From: Mucilaginibacter sp. Bleaf8 | GTDB taxonomy: Bacteria; Bacteroidota; Bacteroidia; Sphingobacteriales; Sphingobacteriaceae | Direction: 5' to 3' | NCBI RefSeq assembly: GCF_018390515.1 | Contig: NZ_JAHBBK010000005.1 | Location: forward strand, 186,001 to 250,000 | Length of the DNA: 64,000 nt | Shown: positions 26,465 through 33,170 of the stretch, piece after piece | How the letters are laid out: each line of letters begins with the position of its first letter | Numbering within the stretch: the first letter of the stretch is position 1 | Notes under the pieces: model-generated | What the model was told of the DNA's origin: nothing | Databases searched by the model: none | The model's input: the letters and a program-made list of their open reading frames with translations, nothing else | Made by a program: the position numbers and the translations under genes

Positions 26465-26929
26465 GTGATTCATAAATTAATTGCCTCGTGGCTGGGCATC
26501 GGCTACATTAAAGGCGGCGGCACCCTTGCGGCCATCGTTACCTGTTTGCTGGTATACCTGCTGCAACAAAACCATTTGTTAGACAGCAACTGGACTTTGC
26601 CTGTTATTACCATAATAATTACCCTGCTGGGCATCTACGTGGGCGACCAGGTAGAACCCGACTGGGGTAAGGACAGTTATCGTGTGGTGATTGATGAAGT
26701 AGCCGGGCAACTGGTTACACTGCTTTTCATTCCCATAACGCCGCTATACCTCATCATCGGCCTTGTTTTGTTCCGCTTTTTTGATATGGTAAAACCCTTG
26801 CTAATTCGCCGTATGGAAAAGCTGCCCGGTGGTACCGGCGTAATGATGGACGATGTGCTGGCCGGCGTGTACAGCAATATCATTCTACATATTATAGTAG
26901 CTATCATAGCCCGGTATCCTATCAGCTAA
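26465..26929 (+). CDS. pgpA: Phosphatidylglycerophosphatase A
   Basis: 154 residues, starting at GTG 26465 (no in-frame ATG upstream). PgpA dephosphorylates phosphatidylglycerophosphate to phosphatidylglycerol in the inner membrane. Motifs: WLGIGYIKGGGTLAAI at the start, VIDEVAGQLVTLL, LFRFFDMVKPLLIRRMEKL, and MMDDVLAGVYSN with the acidic pair. Four hydrophobic segments are visible. Length matches the family. It is monocistronic, between the terminator at 26372 and a convergent hairpin at 26944. Confidence 0.93.
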   Translation: MIHKLIASWLGIGYIKGGGTLAAIVTCLLVYLLQQNHLLDSNWTLPVITIIITLLGIYVGDQVEPDWGKDSYRVVIDEVAGQLVTLLFIPITPLYLIIGLVLFRFFDMVKPLLIRRMEKLPGGTGVMMDDVLAGVYSNIILHIIVAIIARYPIS

Positions 26930-26943
26930 AAACATACAAAAAG

Positions 26944-26978
26944 AAAGGGCCGTCGGTGTTACACCAGCGGCCCTCTTT
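26944..26978. terminator. Convergent terminator, pgpA / nitroreductase
   Basis: AAAGGGCCG and CGGCCCTCTTT form the outer stem, with GGTG/CACC inside. It lies between the two stops, and A/T runs flank both sides. Confidence 0.65.
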
Positions 26979-26997
26979 GTATTATTTAACGTAACTG

Positions 26998-27627
26998 TTA
27001 GATATGGATAAACAGCTCATTGGCAGGTTTGCGCACTTTAGCAAAGTGAGCATAATGATCGTCTTCGGCACGATGACCGATACATAAAATCACCGAGGTG
27101 GTCAGCCCTTTTTCTTTCAAGCCTAAAATCTCGTCGAACTTACCGGCGTTGAAACCTTCCATCGGGCAGTTGTCAATACCAGCTTCTGATGCGGCGGCCA
27201 TGGCAATACCCAGTGCAATGTAAGCCTGTTTGTGCGCCCAGGCTATTTTCTGGTCTTCGCCCATGCGGCCAATAGCACCTAATATCACGTTTTCAAAATC
27301 GGCCACGGCGCTGCGCTCAATACCGCGCACTTCAACAATGTGATCAATGTATTTTTTTACGTAAGCTTCGTTAATTTCAGTTTCGGCGGCAAACACAATT
27401 ACCTGTGAAGAATCGGTTAACTGAGCCTGGCCGTAAGCAGCGTCGCGCAGTTGCTCGCGGATGGCCGCATCTTCAACCACCAATATTTTGTATTGCTGCA
27501 AGCCGTATGATGAAGGCGACAAGTGCACAGTATCCAGTAAATGCTGTAGCTGATCGGCACTTAGTTTTTTAGCCGGGTCAAATTTTTTGGTAGCATAACG
27601 CCACTCCAGTGATTGCTTTAATGACAT
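26998..27627 (-). CDS. NAD(P)H-dependent nitroreductase-family oxidoreductase (NfsB-like)
   Basis: 209 residues of the FMN-dependent nitroreductase fold, homodimeric and cytoplasmic. The N-terminal LEWRYATKKFDPAKKLS is the phosphate-binding Arg region of FMN. LSPSSYGLQQYKILVVED and CPMEGFNAGKFDEILGL follow in the family's usual order. Family members reduce nitro-compounds, quinones or flavins; the physiological substrate is not visible. A -7 element lies 21 bases upstream. Confidence 0.9.
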   Translation of the reverse strand: MSLKQSLEWRYATKKFDPAKKLSADQLQHLLDTVHLSPSSYGLQQYKILVVEDAAIREQLRDAAYGQAQLTDSSQVIVFAAETEINEAYVKKYIDHIVEVRGIERSAVADFENVILGAIGRMGEDQKIAWAHKQAYIALGIAMAAASEAGIDNCPMEGFNAGKFDEILGLKEKGLTTSVILCIGHRAEDDHYAHFAKVRKPANELFIHI

Positions 27628-27647
27628 GGGACTTTTTATTTTTTCAA

Positions 27648-27655
27648 CAAATTTA
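27648..27655 (-). promoter_or_regulatory. Candidate -7 element for the nitroreductase gene
   Basis: The minus strand reads TAAATTTG (TAnnTTTG), 21 bases upstream of the ATG. Confidence 0.45.
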
Positions 27656-27693
27656 GATGTTTAAACATTTAAAAGCGTAATCATGATGTCAGA

Positions 27694-29859
27694 TTAACCT
27701 AAACCCCTGTCATGCAAAGCCTTCAAACGCTCTTTTTCTAACCGCTTTTGCTCTCTGCGGGCATCTCGCTCGCGTCTGCGGTTTGCTTTGGCAGTGTCCT
27801 GTACTGCTTCCTGTGCCCTTTCCGACGAGTCCTTTTTACCGAACAAGCGCTGGAAAAAGCCCAATTGCTTTGGTTCTTCGGTTACACCTATCGGGTTTAA
27901 TTCGTCATCCACAGCATCCGGATTTTTCATAATACTATCGGCCACAGCAGTATCAACCGGGGCTATGCGCTGGCGCAAGCCTTCGCGCAGGCGCACATTA
28001 TAAAAGCCGTAAGCATTGCTATCGCGCTGAGCCCAGCCACGGCTGGCCATCAGGTTACCAATTAGTCTGAAGTAACCGTGCAGGCGGTAGCGCAGGGTAC
28101 CATTCGGCTCAAAAGCGTATAAACCAGCTTTAGGGTTGGGTACAATGCTGGCCAGGTAAATACTTTCGCCCAGTGTAAGGTTGGATGGCGATTTACCAAA
28201 GTAAAAATGCGAAGCCTCGCCTATACCGTAAATATTGCGCCCCCATTCAATAATGTTGAAATACACTTCCATCATGCGGTCCTTGCTCATAAGGCGGGTG
28301 TTTTCAATCATCCAAACAATAATGGCTTCTTCTACCTTACGTACCAGTGTTTTTTTGCGGCTCAAAAAGGTATTTTTTATCAACTGCATGGATATGGTAC
28401 TACCACCGCGCTTAAACTTCTTTTCTTTAAGGTTGGTGGCAATTGATTTACGCAACGATTCTTGCACAAAGCCATGATGGGTAAAAAACGACGGATCTTC
28501 GGCCGTCATAACCGCATAGCGTAACTCGGGTGCTATCTCATTTAACGGGGTATAATTAGGGTTTTGAGGGCCAATTTCACGGGCTGGCATGGGCTTGCCT
28601 TTTTCATAAGGCACGTAGGTGAAAGGGCGGTTCAGCCTGCCAAAATCGGTTTTGCCAAAACTAACTATCCTGAAATTTTGCTGCGCCATGCCCGATTCAA
28701 ACTGCACATCATCAGGCCGTGATGTATCTAAAAACAGGTGCAAGTTGTAACGCAGTTTACCAGCTACCTTAATATCCTCAAGCGTAGTGAATAACCCTTG
28801 CGGAAACGAATCAAAAATATCCTGGGCGGGCAGCCAGTCGGTATGCATTTTAACGGCAAATATTTTTACCGGGCGCATAGTGTATTTAATGTAGGGATGG
28901 GCCGTGATCTTTTTAAGGTGAATAACCGATGAACTATCCAGCGACACATACCGGTTGCCCACAAAAACATTGGCATCAATAGCGCCCGACGGCACAATAA
29001 CATTACTGTCTGATAAAGCCGGATGATTGATAAGCAGGTTGCGCACGGCGCAATAAGTATAAATCTGCGTCTGATCGTTGCCATGCTCTACTTTGTTGAG
29101 GCGGGTAGTCAGGGTATCAAAGTTCATTTTCAGATGATACTTCTGTTCAATGAACGGAAACTCTACCTTTTTACCATCTGCATATAACTTTACATCAATC
29201 TCCTTATCAGACGGATGCAGCTTGCCCGCAAAATGCCAGGTGGCGTAATTATCATTGATATCAAAGGTCGACATCAGATCGCCATCTTTAATCACTGCCG
29301 AACGGGCCAGCACTTTTACCTGGTTGCTATCATCGGTAAAAGTTACCTTAAAATTCTTTAGGTCTAAATTATCAGGTATTTTGTAAAGCACCTGGTTAAT
29401 CAGGTTATCGGCCAAATCATCAAGCCCTTTGGTTGATTTCTTATCGTCAGTTTTCTTTTTCTTGAACAGGAAATCAAAGTTGCGCACGCCATTTTTGCTT
29501 ACCAGATTCAGCAAGCCATCCTGCAGCTCCACATTGGCCAGCTTAATGTTGCCTACAATCAAAGGCATCAGCTTTACACTTACTACAAATTTGCGTATGT
29601 GCAGCAGGCTATCACGCTGTTCGGGCACAACGGTAATATCACTAAAGGCAACAGTGCTTAGCCCGGTAAAATGGGCTTTGCCAATTTTCACATCCAGGTT
29701 ATATTGCGTTTTAGCCTTGGTTTGCGCTTTGGTAATAGCGGTTTGTAACAAGCCTTCACGCTTACTATAGGCCAGGTAGCCACCAATAAGAATTATAATG
29801 AAGACGATGCCAAGTACAATACCGGCAATTCGTAAATATTTAGGATTAAGGCGACGCAT
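27694..29859 (-). CDS. AsmA-like / GT51 peptidoglycan glycosyltransferase fusion
   Basis: 721 residues from ATG 29859; an in-frame TTG at 29877 would add 6 residues but sits at a GGAG-like site. A membrane helix (about 8-30) is followed by ~370 residues of beta-rich sequence resembling AsmA/DUF748-type repeats (DVKIGKAHFTGLSTVAFSDI). The GT51 domain then starts around 425: MTAEDPSFFTHHG (catalytic Glu454), RGGSTISMQLIKN, and EVYFNIIEWGRNIYGIGEAS. The last ~70 residues are very basic and charged. GT51 polymerises lipid II glycan chains. No transpeptidase domain is present, so it is monofunctional in that sense. Role of the AsmA-like part is unknown. Confidence 0.86.
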   Translation of the reverse strand: MRRLNPKYLRIAGIVLGIVFIIILIGGYLAYSKREGLLQTAITKAQTKAKTQYNLDVKIGKAHFTGLSTVAFSDITVVPEQRDSLLHIRKFVVSVKLMPLIVGNIKLANVELQDGLLNLVSKNGVRNFDFLFKKKKTDDKKSTKGLDDLADNLINQVLYKIPDNLDLKNFKVTFTDDSNQVKVLARSAVIKDGDLMSTFDINDNYATWHFAGKLHPSDKEIDVKLYADGKKVEFPFIEQKYHLKMNFDTLTTRLNKVEHGNDQTQIYTYCAVRNLLINHPALSDSNVIVPSGAIDANVFVGNRYVSLDSSSVIHLKKITAHPYIKYTMRPVKIFAVKMHTDWLPAQDIFDSFPQGLFTTLEDIKVAGKLRYNLHLFLDTSRPDDVQFESGMAQQNFRIVSFGKTDFGRLNRPFTYVPYEKGKPMPAREIGPQNPNYTPLNEIAPELRYAVMTAEDPSFFTHHGFVQESLRKSIATNLKEKKFKRGGSTISMQLIKNTFLSRKKTLVRKVEEAIIVWMIENTRLMSKDRMMEVYFNIIEWGRNIYGIGEASHFYFGKSPSNLTLGESIYLASIVPNPKAGLYAFEPNGTLRYRLHGYFRLIGNLMASRGWAQRDSNAYGFYNVRLREGLRQRIAPVDTAVADSIMKNPDAVDDELNPIGVTEEPKQLGFFQRLFGKKDSSERAQEAVQDTAKANRRRERDARREQKRLEKERLKALHDRGLG

Positions 29860-29955
29860 GTGTAAATTTCTCTCCAAAACTAATTCTTATCGGCTATAAA
29901 ACGTTTCCGTAAAGTAATTATTTCTCTAACAAAAAGCATTACGGCCCTGTTTTTG

Positions 29956-29963
29956 TAATTTTG
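29956..29963 (+). promoter_or_regulatory. Candidate -7 element for mrp
   Basis: TAATTTTG matches TAnnTTTG, 18 bases before the ATG at 29982. It overlaps an upstream in-frame TTG (29961), which is therefore unlikely to be the start. Confidence 0.5.
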
Positions 29964-29981
29964 TGTTCATTCGGTTTTGAA

Positions 29982-31070
29982 ATGCAACTAAACAAAGAAC
30001 AAGTTTTACAAGCCCTGAGCAACGTAGAGGAGCCAGACTTAAAGAAAGATCTGGTTACCCTGAACATGATTCAGGACATACATATTGAAGGCAATAAACT
30101 TAGCTTTTCAGTAATACTAACCACCCCGGCTTGTCCGTTAAAAGGGTTAATTGAGAATGCCTGCCGTAATGCCATCAGCCATTTTATCAGTCCGGATATT
30201 GAGGTTTCCATCAATATGACATCGCGCGTTACCCAGCAAAAGAATGTTGGCGTACCGGGCGTTAAAAATATCATTGCCGTGGCATCGGGCAAAGGAGGCG
30301 TAGGTAAATCAACCGTGGCGGCCAACCTGGCTTTGGGCCTGGCAGCAACCGGCGCCAAGGTAGGTTTAATTGATGCCGACATTTATGGCCCTTCGGTTCC
30401 TATTATGTTTGGCTTGGAGGGTGCACGCCCGCAGGCCAGCCAGGTAAATGGCAAAACCCGCATTGAGCCTATTGAAAAGTATGGCATCAAGCTCTTGTCT
30501 ATCGGTTTCTTTACCGACCCTAACCAGCCGGTGCCATGGCGCGGGCCAATGGTATCAACAGCCGTAAAGCAGCTGTTTAATGATGCCGATTGGGGCGATC
30601 TGGATTACCTGGTAGTGGATTTACCTCCGGGCACCGGCGATATTCATATCACCGTTACCCAAAGCTTCCCTATTGCAGGTGCGGTTATTGTAACCACCCC
30701 GCAGGATGTAGCTTTGGCCGATGCCAAAAAAGGTGTAGGCATGTTTATGATGGATGCCATTAATGTACCGGTTTTGGGTGTGATCGAAAACATGTCATAC
30801 TTTACCCCTGCCGAACTGCCCGATAATAAGTATTACATTTTTGGACAGGGTGGCGGCTTAAAGCTGGCTCAATTAATTAATGCTCCGTTTTTGGGCGAAA
30901 TTCCGCTGGTTAAAAGCATCAGCGAATCGGGCGATGCAGGCAAGCCTGTAGTGCTCACCGAGGATGGCATTATGAGCAAAGCCTTTATACACATTGCCGA
31001 AAAGGTGGCGCAGCAGGTATCCATTAGCAATGCCAAGGCACCCGATGGAGCGAATGTGGCAAGTCACTAA
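29982..31070 (+). CDS. mrp: Mrp/ApbC iron-sulfur cluster carrier ATPase
   Basis: 362 residues from ATG 29982. An N-terminal MIP18/DUF59 domain (1-85) with TPACPLKGLIENAC is followed by a deviant Walker A ASGKGGVGKST (101-111), then IDADIYGPSVP and DLPPGTGDIHIT, all diagnostic of Mrp/NBP35 P-loop ATPases that carry and deliver Fe-S clusters. The C-terminal CxxC pair of classical members is missing: after VIENMSYF comes TPAELPDNKYYIFG. Cys residues in the MIP18 part may serve instead. It is followed 36 bases later by a NifU-domain gene, consistent with Fe-S work. Confidence 0.94.
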   Translation: MQLNKEQVLQALSNVEEPDLKKDLVTLNMIQDIHIEGNKLSFSVILTTPACPLKGLIENACRNAISHFISPDIEVSINMTSRVTQQKNVGVPGVKNIIAVASGKGGVGKSTVAANLALGLAATGAKVGLIDADIYGPSVPIMFGLEGARPQASQVNGKTRIEPIEKYGIKLLSIGFFTDPNQPVPWRGPMVSTAVKQLFNDADWGDLDYLVVDLPPGTGDIHITVTQSFPIAGAVIVTTPQDVALADAKKGVGMFMMDAINVPVLGVIENMSYFTPAELPDNKYYIFGQGGGLKLAQLINAPFLGEIPLVKSISESGDAGKPVVLTEDGIMSKAFIHIAEKVAQQVSISNAKAPDGANVASH

Positions 31071-31106
31071 ATAATTTAATATCTTTACATTACTAAAATT
31101 ATAAAC

Positions 31107-31385
31107 ATGAGTTTATTTGAGCAGGTTGAAGCAGCATTAGATACCATCAGGCCGTATCTGGAAGCTGACGGCGGGAACGTTTCGGTTGAGGAGATTACGC
31201 CTGAAAATGTAGTGAAATTAAAACTGTTAGGTTCTTGCGGCAGTTGCCCGATGAGTATCATGACGCTGAAAGCCGGTATTGAGCAGGCCATCAAAAAATC
31301 GGTACCTGAAATTACAGCTGTTGAGGCCGTGAACCTAACGGATATAGACGACCCTAATGCCGTGTTGCCAGCCAACATGCGTTAG
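31107..31385 (+). CDS. NifU C-terminal domain protein (Fe-S scaffold)
   Basis: 92 residues, essentially one NifU_C (Nfu) domain. ALDTIRPYLEADGGNVSVEEI is the canonical start and GSCGSCPMS provides the Fe-S-binding Cys44 and Cys47. Nfu proteins hold a [4Fe-4S] cluster between two subunits and pass it on. Its position just after mrp supports a joint role in cluster delivery. Length is typical of stand-alone Nfu proteins. Confidence 0.93.
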   Translation: MSLFEQVEAALDTIRPYLEADGGNVSVEEITPENVVKLKLLGSCGSCPMSIMTLKAGIEQAIKKSVPEITAVEAVNLTDIDDPNAVLPANMR

Positions 31386-31508
31386 TGTTAAGTTTTGTTA
31401 AAAATTAGTTGGTTATGTAAGCCTAAGCTTACTTTTATCGGGTTGAAACTTTTTTAAAACTAATCAGGTAAACAAATCAGATACCGTTAAGAGATTTTGG
31501 AGTTCATG

Positions 31509-32147
31509 ATGAAGCGTGTAGTTGGCCTTTTACTCTTTTTATTTACAGCAGTTGCAGGTTTTGCCCAACAGCAGGAAAAGCCTTTGCTGCAATTTTCGGG
31601 CATTACCATTAATGCCGACAGTAATAAAGTAATTGTGCCTTACGTGAGCATTGTGGATGCCAGCAGTAAAAAGACCATCAACATCTCCAACTATAAAGGA
31701 TACTTTTCATTTGTTGCGCACGAGCAGGATACCTTGTTGTTTACGGCGGTAGGTTTTGCTCCGCAACAAATTGTAATTCCAACCAAAATAGGTAAAAGCT
31801 ATACCATACAGATCAAAATGCAACCGCAGGTTATTAACCTGCCTGCTTTTCATGTATTTCCGTGGGCTACAACAGATGAGTTCAGAAAAGACTTTGTGAC
31901 CATGAAGCTGGCAGACGACGATCTGGAAAACGCCCGGAAGAATTTAAGTAAGAGTTCACTGGCGGCGGCCAACAGCACGTTGCCGCGCGATGCCAGTGAA
32001 ATACAATCGGCCATAGGGCAGGATATGCATACACGAATCCTGAACCAGCACTCGCTGATCCCAAATCCGTTGCTGAACCCCTTGGCCTGGGGATCTTTAA
32101 TTAAACAAATATCTGCCGGAGACAAAAGCCGCAGCAGCAATGACTAA
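31509..32147 (+). CDS. Secreted protein with carboxypeptidase-regulatory-like domain
   Basis: 212 residues from ATG 31509, chosen because a GGAG lies 6 bases upstream; the adjacent ATG 31506 and TTG 31497 are less well placed. A signal peptide (about 1-18, ending GFAQ) is followed by a CarboxypepD_reg-like beta-sandwich (~30-110: VIVPYVSIVDASSKKTINISNYKGYFSF), the domain that also opens SusC proteins. The C-terminal half is helical and polar, with no known motif. It is probably periplasmic or surface-attached. It ends against the convergent def gene (stop codons adjacent), so they share a boundary without a clear terminator. Confidence 0.75.
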   Translation: MKRVVGLLLFLFTAVAGFAQQQEKPLLQFSGITINADSNKVIVPYVSIVDASSKKTINISNYKGYFSFVAHEQDTLLFTAVGFAPQQIVIPTKIGKSYTIQIKMQPQVINLPAFHVFPWATTDEFRKDFVTMKLADDDLENARKNLSKSSLAAANSTLPRDASEIQSAIGQDMHTRILNQHSLIPNPLLNPLAWGSLIKQISAGDKSRSSND

Positions 32148-32723
32148 TTAACGGCCTTTTTTAGCTGCCGGAAATTTCATTTTATACTCCACTCCTCTTA
32201 CTACGCCACGCGAAATATCGTTCAGTTTCTTTTCGATAAGGCGCTTGCGCAAGGGGCTTAATTTATCAGTAAAAAGCTTACCCTCAATGTGGTCATACTC
32301 ATGCTGTATAACGCGTGCGGCCAGGCCTTTAAAGGTATCTTCATGGTGCTGCATGTTTTCGTCATAGTAAGATATACGCACAGTTGGCTTGCGGTACACA
32401 TCCTCTCTTATATCCGGGATGCTCAGGCAACCTTCATTAAACGGCCATTCTTCGCCGGTTTCTTCCAGCATCTGGGCATTGATGAACACCTTTTTGAAGT
32501 CCTTCAGTTCGGGTTCATCTTCATCAAACGGTGATGCATCAATTACAAACAAACGTAATGACAAACCTACCTGAGGTGCAGCCAACCCAACGCCGCGGGC
32601 AGCATACATGGTTTCAAACATGTTTTCTACCAATTCTTTCAGATTAGGATATTCCTCTGGCACAATATCAACGGCCTTTCTTTTTAAAACCGGGTCGCCG
32701 TAGGCTACAATAGGTAATTTCAT
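32148..32723 (-). CDS. def: Peptide deformylase
   Basis: 191 residues, metalloenzyme that removes the formyl group from nascent proteins. All three motifs are present: GVGLAAPQVG (44-53), EGCLS with metal ligand Cys99, and HEYDH with His141, Glu142 and His145. Length is slightly over the usual 165-190, from a basic C-terminal tail. A -7 promoter element starts only 5 bases upstream of the ATG. Confidence 0.97.
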   Translation of the reverse strand: MKLPIVAYGDPVLKRKAVDIVPEEYPNLKELVENMFETMYAARGVGLAAPQVGLSLRLFVIDASPFDEDEPELKDFKKVFINAQMLEETGEEWPFNEGCLSIPDIREDVYRKPTVRISYYDENMQHHEDTFKGLAARVIQHEYDHIEGKLFTDKLSPLRKRLIEKKLNDISRGVVRGVEYKMKFPAAKKGR

Positions 32724-32728
32724 AAGTG

Positions 32729-32736
32729 CAAAATTA
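32729..32736 (-). promoter_or_regulatory. Candidate -7 element directly before def
   Basis: The minus strand reads TAATTTTG (TAnnTTTG) with 5 bases between it and the ATG, implying a leaderless or near-leaderless transcript, as for cysS. Confidence 0.5.
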
Positions 32737-32902
32737 CGGATTTAACAATTGTTAAAAAAGAAGGTTCGGGAGATAGCACTTTTTGCTGACAAAAGCAGCC
32801 AAAATTGATGATACTATTGATTAATCTGTTAATATTTCGACTGCTATATGAACAGATTGCAACAAAAGCACGCGATAAGCCACCAAAATTCAAATCATAT
32901 CT

Positions 32903-32910
32903 TACCTTTG
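32903..32910 (+). promoter_or_regulatory. Candidate -7 element of the TPP-riboswitch operon
   Basis: TACCTTTG matches TAnnTTTG and lies about 10 bases before the riboswitch begins, so transcription would start at its 5' edge. Confidence 0.55.
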
Positions 32911-32919
32911 CCTCAAATT

Positions 32920-33092
32920 CATAAGGGGTGCCTTGCTTTGAGCAATCAAACTGAAAGACAGGCTGAGATCATACCCATGGAGAAGTGTTGTCAGCTATCT
33001 GTTGCAGGTTGTGTGTTCCACTCACAATTTACAACACGCCACTCACCACTCACTCCAGCACCTGATCCGGGTAATGCCGGCGTAGGGAGAGA
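32920..33092 (+). promoter_or_regulatory. TPP (thiamine pyrophosphate) riboswitch
   Basis: The conserved THI-element blocks appear in order: AGGGGTGCC (32924-32932), CTGAGAT with ACCC (32963-32975), then ACCTGATCCGGGTAATGCC followed by GGCGTAGGGA (33060-33089). The pyrimidine-sensing CTGAGA loop and the pyrophosphate-side ACCTGATC...GGTAATGCC are both intact. P3 carries a long insert (~33000-33055) containing heptad repeats. TPP binding in such elements represses thiamine genes, in Gram-negatives often by blocking translation. The regulated gene starts about 80 bases downstream. Confidence 0.95.
33019..33053 (+). repeat. Heptad repeat array within the riboswitch P3 insert
   Basis: Five consecutive 7-mers: CACTCAC, AATTTAC, AACACGC, CACTCAC and CACTCAC. 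The upstream GGTTGTGT can pair with ACACGCC, extending P3 into a long arm. Confidence 0.6.
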
Positions 33093-33170
33093 GGTAATAA
33101 GTTAATTATACTGCACGCATTTTACTCCCTTAGCGGGCAGATGGTTTAACGTAATTGGATTCATTACATT

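Noticed and set aside
29961..29981. TTG start for mrp giving 7 extra residues
   Set aside because: The TTG is part of the TAnnTTTG promoter element, so it is upstream of or at the transcript start; ATG 29982 fits better.
32848..33105. 85-codon + strand ORF
   Set aside because: It lies wholly across the TPP riboswitch, whose conserved blocks explain the sequence; the translation has no protein-like pattern.
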